Of a stretch of 53,227 bases of DNA, positions 8,347 to 16,893 are shown one piece after another. Under the pieces are notes generated by a model. It saw nothing but the letters and a program-made list of their open reading frames with translations. It ran no database searches and was not told the origin of the DNA. The position numbers and the translations under genes are program-made. Positions within the stretch are counted from its first letter, which is position 1; the number at the start of each line of letters is the position of its first letter. Origin of the DNA: CAZQYC01 sp964597495 (GTDB lineage: Bacteria; Pseudomonadota; Gammaproteobacteria; Steroidobacterales; Steroidobacteraceae); assembly GCA_964597495.1 (NCBI GenBank), contig CAZQYC010000017.1, forward strand, positions 1-53,227. Direction: 5' to 3'.

Positions 8347-10320
8347 CTAGTGGCCGTGCTTTGATCGGTGAGCGCCGATCGCCGTCACTTTGGTATGGCC
8401 ATTCTCGATCAAATATTTCTTTCGCGCCCAGACCAAGTCTTGCACTTCGCTGCCGGGACGATATTCGACCACAGTTTGCATTAGGAGCTCACGAGCGCGA
8501 TTGCAGTCGAATGTATCAATGGCTTGCAGTAATTCGTCAAGAAGCTGCGCAACCGTGGGCCACAGCAGGTGATGCTCGGTCGCACGCATAATCGCCGGAT
8601 GCTCCGTCCCCGAAACGTTATTGCCGATCAATAGCTCCTCGAACAATTTTTCAGCCGGACGTAGACCCGTATAGACGATTTCAATATCGCCATCGGGATT
8701 TTTATCGTCGCGAACGGTGAGCCCCATTAAGCTGATCATGCGGCGGGCAAGGTCTTCGATGCGCACCGGCTTGCCCATATCCAACACAAATACATCTCCG
8801 CCACGGGCCATCGAGCCGGCCTGCAGCACCAATTGCGCAGCTTCGGGAATCGTCATGAAGTACCGAATGACATCCTTATGCGTCACCGTCACCGGCCCGC
8901 CGCTTTTGATCTGCTCACGGAACAACGGCACCACGGAGCCCGAGGACTCCAGCACGTTACCGAACCGAACCATGCAAAGCTTGGTCGCGGTTCCGCGGGC
9001 ATGCAATCCCTGCAAGACGATCTCGGCAAACCGCTTTGTAGCCCCCATCACGTTGGTCGGATTGACTGCTTTGTCTGTCGAAATCAGTACAAACGTTTCG
9101 ACACCGCATTCGACCGCGGCCTCTGCGGCATACCACGTACTAAAGACGTTGTTGTGAATGCCTTCGACAATATTCTGTTCGACGATAGGCACGTGCTTGT
9201 AGGCCGCCGCGTGATAAACCGTCTGCACGCCATAGGCCTGCATTACCTCGCGCACGCGTTGCTTATGATGCGCATTGCCGATTAGCGACACGATCTCTAC
9301 GTTGCCTTCCAATCTTGCCAGCAGTAAACGCAACTCTTTGTCTATGCTATAGAGCGCCACCTCAGACATCTCGAATAGCACCAGACGCGTCGGATCCAAG
9401 CGGAGAATTTGTCGGCAAAGCTCAGAACCTATGGACCCGCCGGCACCCGATACCATCACGACTTTGTTGCGGATGCAGGCGTCCAGTAAAGCCTCGTTGG
9501 GCGGCACCGCATCGCGCCCCAGCAAGTCGTTGGTATCGACGTCCCGAACGTCCGCGACCGTTGCCTTGCCCGCAACGATGTCCCCAAAGTCGGGTACGGT
9601 TTGCACCAGCACGCCGAGCGGCTCCAATGTTTTCAAAATTTGCTGACGCCGGCGACGAGATTGAGACGGCAGCGCAAGAAGGATGACGGAGATAGCCTCG
9701 TCAACGATCAGTTCCTGCAGTTGATGCGGTCCAAAAACCTCTATGCCACCGACGATGCTGTGCCGTAGCGACTCATTGTCGTCGATGAAGGCTATCGGCA
9801 AATAGCGCCCGGTTCGCTGCAAGGCAGCCGCCAATTCGACGCCCGCCGAACCAGCACCATAAATCGCGACACGCTTGGTTCCGCCGGAGTGGCGGTAATT
9901 CATCAACGCGCGAATGGCGAATCGGCTGCCGGCCACATAGATAAGCGCGAGCGCCCAGTAAATCGCGAACACTTCCCTGGGAACTTCCACTCGCGAAAAT
10001 AGAAAATTGGCGATGATCAGCAAAGTGGATGAAACCGTAACGCCCAACGTAACGGCGAACAAAGCTCGGCCGCCCAAAAACCGAATGACGGCGCGGTAGA
10101 GTCCAAGCCGGGCGAATATGGGAACCGATGCAACCAAGGCAATGGCATAGAGCCATACCATTCCATATACCGAATGGTCGATGGTTCCAAGTCGAAGCGT
10201 AACGGCGCACCATAGTGCCCCGGGAATAAAGATCGTATCTGCTATCAACATCACGAGCCGCTTTTGCGCTCGTGGCAACCCAACCAGGGTCAAGGTGATC
10301 CGCTCTATCCACTTCGGCAT
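8347..10320 (-). CDS. wbpM: WbpM/CapD-type UDP-GlcNAc 4,6-dehydratase, membrane-bound
   Basis: This protein of about 657 residues probably converts UDP-GlcNAc to the 4-keto-6-deoxy intermediate used for UDP-QuiNAc or UDP-FucNAc. Four hydrophobic segments occupy residues ~20-125. A first Rossmann region (AIYGAGSAGVELAAAL) and the catalytic SDR domain (VSGAGGSIGSELCRQ) follow. The motif TDKAVNPTNVMGATKR has Met in place of the usual SDR Tyr, as is typical of WbpM. GTG (10338) and TTG (10332) starts lie upstream, but ATG 10320 has a GAAGGA signal and gives an N-terminus lining up with P. aeruginosa WbpM. As in Pseudomonas O-antigen clusters it sits at the end of the operon after wbpL. It may also supply the keto-sugar for the nonulosonic acid route, which lacks its own dehydratase here. 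Confidence 0.92.
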   Translation of the reverse strand: MPKWIERITLTLVGLPRAQKRLVMLIADTIFIPGALWCAVTLRLGTIDHSVYGMVWLYAIALVASVPIFARLGLYRAVIRFLGGRALFAVTLGVTVSSTLLIIANFLFSRVEVPREVFAIYWALALIYVAGSRFAIRALMNYRHSGGTKRVAIYGAGSAGVELAAALQRTGRYLPIAFIDDNESLRHSIVGGIEVFGPHQLQELIVDEAISVILLALPSQSRRRRQQILKTLEPLGVLVQTVPDFGDIVAGKATVADVRDVDTNDLLGRDAVPPNEALLDACIRNKVVMVSGAGGSIGSELCRQILRLDPTRLVLFEMSEVALYSIDKELRLLLARLEGNVEIVSLIGNAHHKQRVREVMQAYGVQTVYHAAAYKHVPIVEQNIVEGIHNNVFSTWYAAEAAVECGVETFVLISTDKAVNPTNVMGATKRFAEIVLQGLHARGTATKLCMVRFGNVLESSGSVVPLFREQIKSGGPVTVTHKDVIRYFMTIPEAAQLVLQAGSMARGGDVFVLDMGKPVRIEDLARRMISLMGLTVRDDKNPDGDIEIVYTGLRPAEKLFEELLIGNNVSGTEHPAIMRATEHHLLWPTVAQLLDELLQAIDTFDCNRARELLMQTVVEYRPGSEVQDLVWARKKYLIENGHTKVTAIGAHRSKHGH

Positions 10321-10338
10321 CGTGTCCTTCAAGATCAC

Positions 10339-10586
10339 TCCTTTTTCGACTTAGGCTTCATTTACGGGGCACTACTCTTCCGGTTAAGCGAGAGCGCCTA
10401 GTTTTTCCCCACTTCCTAATTTACGAAGACTCGATCCGACCTTCGTGCTCGACATTATGTATTTATCGTGAAGCATATTAGCGGAATCATAGGCCAATGT
10501 GGAGTAAAACCGGCAATTAGCTGTCTGCTGAATTTCCGTATTGCTTTCTGCGATAACCTCTGCACGACCCCTTGAACTCCTTGACA
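10339..10586. other. 248-base spacer between wbpL and wbpM, no gene seen
   Basis: This is the largest break in the biosynthetic run from 8.3 to 27.4 kb. It is AT-richer than its surroundings. A frame continuing out of the wbpL reading region down to about 10384 has no ribosome binding site and no recognisable family, and I do not call it. A separate promoter for wbpM could lie here, but no clear -35/-10 pair was found. Confidence 0.5.
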
Positions 10587-11618
10587 CTATCGGACGTTCT
10601 TTTGCTCCGGACGACCGGCGCCCAATAGAACAGCCGCGACAATCAGAGGAGTCAACGCGACCGCAGCGGCCATAACGGCGTATTGCGGAAATCGTTGACT
10701 GAACCACGCTATCGGCAACAGCCAGAATACATTAACGGTCCAAACGCCCAAGGTCACTTTTCGATGACTAGCAAAGCGGCGTGAAAGCCACTGATAGGCA
10801 TGCGTGCGATGAGCCTCATATACGCGCTCACCTCGCAATAGCCGGCGCAGCAGCGTCACCGTCGCGTCGACAAAAAAGACACCGCCCAGGATCATCCAAA
10901 CGAAAAAGGCACCAGGGTCACGAACGGCAGCAGCCAAGGCAAGAATAGCCAATACGTAACCGAGAAAACCGCTGCCCACATCGCCCATGAATATCTTCGC
11001 TGGCGGCCAATTCCAAACGAGAAAACCAAGACTAGCGGCGGCCACGGACAGCGAAGCGGCGATCACGCCCATATTCGAATCGAACATGGTCAACGAAGCC
11101 CCTGCCACGCAAACAAAAACCGCTTCGGAGGCTGCGATTCCATCGATACCGTCCATAAAGTTGAAAAGATTGAGCGTCCAGATAATTGCAATGACTCCGA
11201 GTAAATCTCCCATCCAACCGAGCTCTAAACTCGACGCGCCCACTTGAAGCGGCGGAACCCCTCCTAATAAGTAAGCCGCAAGAAGCGCCGCGCTAGCATG
11301 AACCGCAAATCGAATTCGTGGACATACGGATTGGCGATCGTCCAAAAATCCGACCAATGCGATCGGCACTCCTCCTCCAAGCAACGCCAGCATCAATCGC
11401 CCATCGATCGTACCGATCGCAAACAACGCGACTAAGCTAAGAATCGCCGCGGTAACGATCGCGACGCCCCCTCCTCTTGGTATGGAAACGGAATGCGAAC
11501 TGCGACTGTTTGGAATATCGAGCATCCCCTGTCGCAATGCTACTTGCCGCATCCACCACGTGGCTGCGCAAGCGATGACGAAGGTCGCGACTAACGCGCA
11601 GATAAAAATCCAACTCAT
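10587..11618 (-). CDS. wbpL: WbpL/WecA-family polyprenyl-phosphate sugar-1-phosphate transferase
   Basis: This integral membrane protein of 343 residues (about ten hydrophobic segments) belongs to the MraY/WecA family. It shows LDIPNSRSSHSVSIPRGGG after the first helix, NFMDGIDGIAASEA (the Mg-binding aspartates) and FMGDVGSGFLGY. It would start each repeat unit by moving a UDP-linked HexNAc-1-phosphate, probably D-QuiNAc or D-FucNAc made by the neighbouring WbpM and WbpV-like enzymes, onto undecaprenyl phosphate at the inner face of the cytoplasmic membrane. It overlaps the wbpV-like gene by four bases. The sugar specificity is inferred from the neighbours. Confidence 0.93.
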   Translation of the reverse strand: MSWIFICALVATFVIACAATWWMRQVALRQGMLDIPNSRSSHSVSIPRGGGVAIVTAAILSLVALFAIGTIDGRLMLALLGGGVPIALVGFLDDRQSVCPRIRFAVHASAALLAAYLLGGVPPLQVGASSLELGWMGDLLGVIAIIWTLNLFNFMDGIDGIAASEAVFVCVAGASLTMFDSNMGVIAASLSVAAASLGFLVWNWPPAKIFMGDVGSGFLGYVLAILALAAAVRDPGAFFVWMILGGVFFVDATVTLLRRLLRGERVYEAHRTHAYQWLSRRFASHRKVTLGVWTVNVFWLLPIAWFSQRFPQYAVMAAAVALTPLIVAAVLLGAGRPEQKNVR

Positions 11619-12562
11619 TTCGGATCCGGCCTAGCCTTGAACCACTCCACCGTCCGTCTAATTCCTTCGTCGAGCGTCAACGGCGGCTGCCAATGGAGCG
11701 ATTTCTTCGTTTCGCTAATATCGACTTGAAGCGAGCCCACGAGCCTGGAAACTTGAGCACTTCTCCGGGTAAGAATGCCCAGCACCTTGAGAAGGACCGC
11801 CGACACTTGCAACAGCCGCGCCGGACGCCGCATTGCATGCGCGATACATCGAATGAGCTCGGCGCTCGAAACGTCTTCACCGTCCGAAACCAAGAAAATC
11901 CGCGACGCACCGAGCGGAACGTCGATCGAATGTCGAATCAGATCGCAGAGGTTCCAAACACTGACCAAGCTGCGCACATTGCGCACCGCACCGAACGGCA
12001 TCGGCACTCCTTTACGTACAAGCGACAGGAGCTGCAAGAAATTCGCTTTCACGCCAGGGCCATAGACCAAAGGCGGACGAATTACGATCACTTCCATGCC
12101 TGACTCCTTTGCAAGCAACAGCAGCAACTGTTCTGCTTCGAATTTCGACCTGCCATAAGGATCGCTGGGGTGCGGTGCATCATGAGGCGTGAACGGCGCG
12201 TCGAATGTTGCTTCACCGTTAACTTTAATACTGCTCAGATAGATGAAACGCTTAACGCCGCTTTGGATCGCGGACAGCGCCAATCGCCTTGTTCCTTCGA
12301 CGTTCGTTTCCCGAAAAAGACGGACCTCGTCGTCCCCCGGATTCATCACATGCACGCGGGCAGCAAGATGGACAACGCAATCGATGCCGCGCAAAGCATC
12401 GTTCCAATCAGTCGTTCCGTCGATCTCACCGACCACGACCGTAAGCACGCCGTTTAACGAGGGTGCCGATGAACGGATCGCGGCGCGCACATCGCCGCGC
12501 GGCAACATCGTCAACAGCGTGCGCCCGACGAACCCGGTCGCGCCGGTCACGAGAACCTTCAT
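11615..12562 (-). CDS. WbpV/WbjF-like NDP-sugar 4-reductase or epimerase (extended SDR)
   Basis: This 315-residue extended short-chain dehydrogenase has the NAD-binding start VTGATGFVGRTLL and the catalytic Ser region YLSSIKVNGE with YGRSK (Tyr and Lys). It resembles P. aeruginosa WbpV (reduces the UDP-4-keto-6-deoxy-GlcNAc made by WbpM to UDP-D-QuiNAc) and WbjF in O11, both encoded just before wbpL as here. It would thus prepare the initiating sugar for the WbpL-like transferase. A C-4 epimer product (D-FucNAc, as with WbpK) cannot be excluded. Four-base overlap with wbpL and a 6-base gap to fnlC place it firmly in the operon. Confidence 0.85.
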   Translation of the reverse strand: MKVLVTGATGFVGRTLLTMLPRGDVRAAIRSSAPSLNGVLTVVVGEIDGTTDWNDALRGIDCVVHLAARVHVMNPGDDEVRLFRETNVEGTRRLALSAIQSGVKRFIYLSSIKVNGEATFDAPFTPHDAPHPSDPYGRSKFEAEQLLLLLAKESGMEVIVIRPPLVYGPGVKANFLQLLSLVRKGVPMPFGAVRNVRSLVSVWNLCDLIRHSIDVPLGASRIFLVSDGEDVSSAELIRCIAHAMRRPARLLQVSAVLLKVLGILTRRSAQVSRLVGSLQVDISETKKSLHWQPPLTLDEGIRRTVEWFKARPDPK

Positions 12563-12568
12563 ATCGAA

Positions 12569-13693
12569 CTAGCCGCGGCCCCAGACCCGCCGATTCACGT
12601 AGTCCGTATAGCTTTGAATGATGCGTACGATCTTATCCGACACATTCTCAGCGACATAGTCGTCGACGAGACGCAGTAACCGTGTTGATCCGCGGGGTTG
12701 ATCGCTCAAAATTCGCAGAGCATCCATCACCCTGTCGGCACTCAGACCTACGAACATGACGGCAGCTTCTTCGAAACCTTCCGGTCGCTCGTGCACTTCG
12801 CGAAGATTGATTGCCGGAAAGTTCAAAATGGAGGATTCCTCGGTAATCGTGCCGCTGTCGGACAACACCGCACGCGCGGAGATTTGCAATTTGATGTAAT
12901 CGGGGAACCCGAACGGCTTGTTGAAACGCACTTGCGGGTGTGCACTGATGCCGAGAGTCGAGATCCGGTTTTGCGTACGGGGATGCGTCGAAACGATGAC
13001 CGGCTCCTTATAAGTTTCCGCCAACGCGTTCAATATGCCGAACAGCTTTTCAAGTTTACCGGGATCATCGACGTTTTCTTCGCGATGACTGCTTACCACA
13101 AAATAGCGCCCGTTTTGCAACCTGAGTTCTTCCAATACCTTCGACGATTCGATGGCGGAACGGTAGTGTTCGAGCACCTCGCGCATCGGGCTACCGGACT
13201 TGATGACTCGATCGGGAGGAAAGCCCTCGCGCAGCAGGTAATCGCGCGCGATCTCGCTATACGTCAAATTGATGTCCGCGATGTGATCGACGATGCGCCG
13301 GTTGATCTCTTCCGGAACTCGAAAGTCGAAACACCGGTTGCCTGCTTCCATGTGGAAGATGGGAACCTTGCGCCGCTTGGCTGCAATGGCTGCGAGCGAG
13401 CTGTTCGTATCGCCCAAAATGAGGATCGCCTCGGGCCGATGCTTCTCGATCAACTGGTCGGCTGCGATGATGACTTTGCCGATCGTTTCAGCAGCGGTCC
13501 CTCCCGCCGCGTTCATGAAATGGTCGGGACGGCGTATGCCGAGTTCCACGAAAAACACTTCGTTCAACTCGTAGTCGTAGTTTTGTCCCGTGTGAACCAA
13601 GACATGCTCGCAGTAACGGTCTAATTTTTCGATGGTGCGAGACAGCCGGATGATTTCCGGACGCGTACCGACGATTGTCATTACCTTAAGCAT
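12569..13693 (-). CDS. non-hydrolysing UDP-HexNAc 2-epimerase of the FnlC/WbjD/QnlB type
   Basis: This 374-residue GT-B-fold epimerase starts VMTIVGTRPEIIRLS and contains LGDTNSSLAA, HMEAGNRCFDFRVPEEINR and SDSGTITEESSILNFP, the family hallmarks. FnlC/WbjD/QnlB enzymes invert C-2 of UDP-6-deoxy-L-talosamine or UDP-L-RhaNAc to give UDP-L-FucNAc or UDP-L-QuiNAc. It is encoded next to the matching 4,6-dehydratase/5-epimerase (13686-14723) and an RmlD-like reductase (14753-15619), so the three form one pathway. It is the only NDP-HexNAc 2-epimerase in the window, which matters because the nonulosonic acid route lacks an obvious hydrolysing epimerase. The length and motifs look like the non-hydrolysing branch. 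Confidence 0.9.
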   Translation of the reverse strand: MLKVMTIVGTRPEIIRLSRTIEKLDRYCEHVLVHTGQNYDYELNEVFFVELGIRRPDHFMNAAGGTAAETIGKVIIAADQLIEKHRPEAILILGDTNSSLAAIAAKRRKVPIFHMEAGNRCFDFRVPEEINRRIVDHIADINLTYSEIARDYLLREGFPPDRVIKSGSPMREVLEHYRSAIESSKVLEELRLQNGRYFVVSSHREENVDDPGKLEKLFGILNALAETYKEPVIVSTHPRTQNRISTLGISAHPQVRFNKPFGFPDYIKLQISARAVLSDSGTITEESSILNFPAINLREVHERPEGFEEAAVMFVGLSADRVMDALRILSDQPRGSTRLLRLVDDYVAENVSDKIVRIIQSYTDYVNRRVWGRG

Positions 13694-14723
13694 CGAGCGC
13701 CTCTTTGACGATGTCGAGCTGTCGGAGCACGTTCTTCACCTCGGCGACGCTCAGCCGCTTGGTGTTGTGCGATGTGTAATCCTCGAATTCCGAAATCGAC
13801 GTTTCGCCTTCGACGAAATATTTATCGTAATTTAGGTCGCGTGCGTCGGCCGGAATGCGGTAATAAGCCCCGAGGTCTTCGGCGCGCGCCATTTCCTCCC
13901 GACTCACAAGCGATTCGTACAACTTCTCGCCGTGTCGAGTCCCGATCACTTTGATCGCGCGCGCGCACTTCATCAAGTCGCACAGCGCCGCTGCAAGATC
14001 GCCAATCGTCGACGCAGGCGCTTTTTGCACGAAAATATCGCCGGGCCGGCCGTGCTCGAACGCATGCAAAACCAAGTCGACGGACTCATCGAGCGACATC
14101 AAGAATCGGGTCATGGTCGGATCCGTAACCGTCAACGGCAGCCGCGCCTTCAATTGGCCCAAGAACAATGGAATGACGGAGCCTCTCGACCCCATGACGT
14201 TGCCATAGCGGGTAGCCGCCAGCACCGTCCCATTCGGATCGGAGAGCCGCGACTTGGCCACCATGAGTTTCTCCATCATGGATTTCGACAGACCCATCGC
14301 ATTGATTGGATAAACGGCTTTATCGGTGCTCAACAGAACACAGCGTCGAACTTTACGTTCGATCGCGGCGCGCATCACGTTTTCCGCGCCAAGAATGTTC
14401 GTACGCACCGCCTCCATGGGGTAGAACTCGCATGACGGAACTTGCTTGAGGGCCGCCGCGTGAAACACGTAATCGACGCCGCAAAGCGCATCGTAAATGC
14501 TGTCGTAATCGCGAACGTCGCCGATGTGGAACTTCACCTTGTCGCTCTTCAATGCAATCCGCATGTCTTCCTGTTTCTTTTCGTCGCGACTGAAGATGCG
14601 AATCTCGGCGAACGCGGAATTTAGGAAACGGCCAAGAACCGCGTTCCCGAACGAACCCGTGCCGCCGGTAATAAGCAGGACCCTATCTTTGAACAACGCG
14701 TCGCGATTGGCTGGAGTCGGCAT
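13686..14723 (-). CDS. fnlA: FnlA/WbjB-type UDP-GlcNAc 4,6-dehydratase/5-epimerase
   Basis: This enzyme of about 345 residues belongs to the inverting dehydratase family (FnlA, WbjB, CapE). It shows LLITGGTGSFGNAVLGRFL, FHAAALKQVP and STDKAVYPINAMGLSKSMMEKL. It turns UDP-GlcNAc into a UDP-4-keto-6-deoxy-L-hexosamine, the first step to L-FucNAc, L-RhaNAc and L-QuiNAc. The frame is open to 14792, but the residues before MPTPANRD are not family-like and overlap the upstream gene, so ATG 14723 is preferred. The neighbours fnlC-like and RmlD-like give the next two steps. Eight bases overlap with the fnlC-like gene. Confidence 0.92.
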   Translation of the reverse strand: MPTPANRDALFKDRVLLITGGTGSFGNAVLGRFLNSAFAEIRIFSRDEKKQEDMRIALKSDKVKFHIGDVRDYDSIYDALCGVDYVFHAAALKQVPSCEFYPMEAVRTNILGAENVMRAAIERKVRRCVLLSTDKAVYPINAMGLSKSMMEKLMVAKSRLSDPNGTVLAATRYGNVMGSRGSVIPLFLGQLKARLPLTVTDPTMTRFLMSLDESVDLVLHAFEHGRPGDIFVQKAPASTIGDLAAALCDLMKCARAIKVIGTRHGEKLYESLVSREEMARAEDLGAYYRIPADARDLNYDKYFVEGETSISEFEDYTSHNTKRLSVAEVKNVLRQLDIVKEALDA

Positions 14724-14752
14724 GATTTTGCTGTTTCTCTGTTCGTTAATCG

Positions 14753-15619
14753 TCACGCGAACTCGTGCATCCGCCGCACCAATTCGCGCCATTCGGGCGG
14801 TTGATAACCGGTGGCGGCTCTGAACCGGCTAGAGTCGAGGGATCTATCGATAACTACTCTGCTATCTGGTTTGATTTCAATCGACTTTCCGTAGACACGG
14901 GCCACTTCCTGCAAAAGGGAATACTTATCGATCGGTTCCGACGACACATGATAAAGCCCTTCGAGCTTGTGATTCGGCAGCACGTAATCATGAATGATTC
15001 TTGCCAGCTCGACCGTGGGCACTCCCGAAAATACCGCCTTCGTATATCCATCGACCTCGCGGTGCTGGGCTAAGAACCACCCTATAAGCCCGTGATGGCT
15101 ATCCAATTCATGGCCTATGATGGAAGTTCGGAGCGTTACCGTATGCGGATAGTGCACCTCGCCTAGATATTTACTGCGGCCATAGAGATCGCGAGCATCG
15201 GATACGTCGGACTCCTTGTACATTCCGCGTTCGCCGGAGAATACACAGTCCGTGCTGATGTGTACTAGCCGCGAACCGCTCGATTCACACAATCGCGCAA
15301 GCCGATGCGGCAAAAGTGCGTTGATCGGCAGTGCCTTAAGCGGATCGTCGGCGGCACCGAGTTGTTTAACGAGGCCAATGCAATTGATTACAACGTCGGG
15401 CCTAGCGGCTGCGAACAATTGGATTAGGCTATCGACGTTTTCAACGTCAGTCCCGACTACCAGCTTCGACTGCACGTTCTCCGGCAGCAATCGCATCGCC
15501 GCATTTGACCGCACCGAGCCGATGACGGCGAATTGGCTGCTTGCGTCGAAATAGCGGAGCACGGCATTTCCAAGCATGCCCGATGCACCGAGAACCAGAA
15601 CCTGTCTTTTTGCGTTCAT
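14753..15619 (-). CDS. RmlD-like UDP-4-keto-6-deoxy-L-HexNAc reductase (WbvR/QnlA type)
   Basis: This 288-residue short-chain reductase has VLGASGMLGNAVLRYF, INCIGLVKQL, HISTDCVFSG and the YGRSK active site, the pattern of RmlD (dTDP-4-dehydrorhamnose reductase). No rmlA, rmlB or rmlC is nearby. It sits between fnlA and the WbuB-like transferase, where L-FucNAc clusters have the larger bifunctional WbjC/CapF. It has no C-terminal cupin domain, so it fits the WbvR/QnlA reductases that lead to UDP-L-RhaNAc and, after the FnlC-type epimerase, UDP-L-QuiNAc. That product assignment is inference from family and context. Four-base overlap with the upstream glycosyltransferase. Confidence 0.85.
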   Translation of the reverse strand: MNAKRQVLVLGASGMLGNAVLRYFDASSQFAVIGSVRSNAAMRLLPENVQSKLVVGTDVENVDSLIQLFAAARPDVVINCIGLVKQLGAADDPLKALPINALLPHRLARLCESSGSRLVHISTDCVFSGERGMYKESDVSDARDLYGRSKYLGEVHYPHTVTLRTSIIGHELDSHHGLIGWFLAQHREVDGYTKAVFSGVPTVELARIIHDYVLPNHKLEGLYHVSSEPIDKYSLLQEVARVYGKSIEIKPDSRVVIDRSLDSSRFRAATGYQPPEWRELVRRMHEFA

Positions 15620-16893
15620 TCTGCGCGGACCCGCTTGTGTTGTCCGGAGCGACGAACCGTTGCCTCGGTAAAATGAGACTTCAGTTGCTTAGCGAGCTCC
15701 GTGGGATCGAAGTGTTGGCAATAGTATCGACGTCCTGCTTCTCCCATACGGCATAACTCCTGTGCAGGCATATTCCTCAAGCGAAGTATCGCTTCCGCCA
15801 AAGCGGCCGCGTCTTCTGCAGGGCAAATGGCACCCGCTTCGGCTTCTTGAACAATCCGCGCACCCTCACCGTCAAGCGACGCAACAATCGGCCGACCCGC
15901 CGCCAAATACGCCTGTACTTTGCTTGGAATGGTTTGGCTCAGGATTGTACTGCGCGAAAGCGTCAAGAGTAGAGCCGACGCCTGCCTCAGAATTCCGGGC
16001 ATGGCTTCGGGCGGCATGCGCCCCGGGAATCGAAGGTTGGACAAGTTACGGCGGGCGGCTTCGCTCCTCATCCATTCTCCCCGGCTGCCGCTGCCGATCA
16101 ATACAATTCGAACGTCTTCATACGGCAATAGCAGCTGAGCGGCATCGACTACCGTCTCCAACGCCTGGACAGTACCGAGGTTGCCGGCAAACACGACATT
16201 AAATCCCGGTTCCAATGCAAGCACGGGTTGCACCGAGGGAGCATCGAATGCGGCCTCGCCGGGATTGGGGTGATACTTAACCGGCGTTTTTTCGGCGAGC
16301 ACGCGCACGCTGGAGACAAACGATTCGGATTGCACCAAGATCAAATCGCTGTTTCGATAGATCCAGCGCACGAGTCGCGAAACCATTGCTAACAGTCTGC
16401 TCGACTTTACGAATCCCGTAACCTCAAGGCTTTGCGGCCAAAGATCCTGCACCCAGGTCACCAATGCAGCGCTCTTATTACGCTTGAGCAGAACTCCGGG
16501 GATCGCCTGCAGGATCGGCGAAATTCCGTAGACGAATATCACGTCGAATTTTTGTCTGCGTAGGTACCACGCGCCAAACGTGGTGGCGGTAACTACAAAC
16601 GACAAGTAGTTGGCAGCAAGGCCGATAGCTTTCGCCGCACCGCGAGGAATAATAGGCACTCTGTAGAGGACGCAACCCGGGAAACCGGATTTTTCGATTG
16701 GCTGCAGCCCGCCGCGCCAGGCGCGAAAGCCCGGAAATGTCCGTCCTTCCGGATAGTTCGGTTGCCCGGTGAGAACCGTCACGTCGCATCCCACTTGCGT
16801 TAACGAAGCCGCAACTTCGTTGATACGGAACGACTCCGGCCAGAAATACTGACTGAGAATAAGCACTCTCAATTCATTCTCGCCTTGATTCAC
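15616..16893 (-). CDS. WbuB/WbjE-like GT4 glycosyltransferase
   Basis: This 425-residue GT-B enzyme opens with VLILSQYFWPESFRINEVA and TVLTGQPNYPEGRTFPGF, closely recalling E. coli WbuB, which transfers L-FucNAc or related L-sugars. The C-terminal donor half includes FAGNLGTVQALETVVDAA and the RPIVASLDGEGA region. It is encoded next to the fnlA/reductase/fnlC genes, as WbuB and WbjE are, so it most likely transfers L-QuiNAc, L-RhaNAc or L-FucNAc to the lipid-linked initiating sugar. The upstream glycosyltransferase gene overlaps its start by 20 bases. Confidence 0.88.
   Translation of the reverse strand: MNQGENELRVLILSQYFWPESFRINEVAASLTQVGCDVTVLTGQPNYPEGRTFPGFRAWRGGLQPIEKSGFPGCVLYRVPIIPRGAAKAIGLAANYLSFVVTATTFGAWYLRRQKFDVIFVYGISPILQAIPGVLLKRNKSAALVTWVQDLWPQSLEVTGFVKSSRLLAMVSRLVRWIYRNSDLILVQSESFVSSVRVLAEKTPVKYHPNPGEAAFDAPSVQPVLALEPGFNVVFAGNLGTVQALETVVDAAQLLLPYEDVRIVLIGSGSRGEWMRSEAARRNLSNLRFPGRMPPEAMPGILRQASALLLTLSRSTILSQTIPSKVQAYLAAGRPIVASLDGEGARIVQEAEAGAICPAEDAAALAEAILRLRNMPAQELCRMGEAGRRYYCQHFDPTELAKQLKSHFTEATVRRSGQHKRVRAE

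Noticed and set aside
10384..10707. Small minus-strand frame overlapping the end of wbpL
   Set aside because: Half of it is a shadow of wbpL in another frame and the remainder has no ribosome binding site or family resemblance.
14753..15619. dTDP-rhamnose synthesis (rmlD)
   Set aside because: No rmlA, rmlB or rmlC in the window; position within a fnlA/fnlC block favours a UDP-L-HexNAc reductase.
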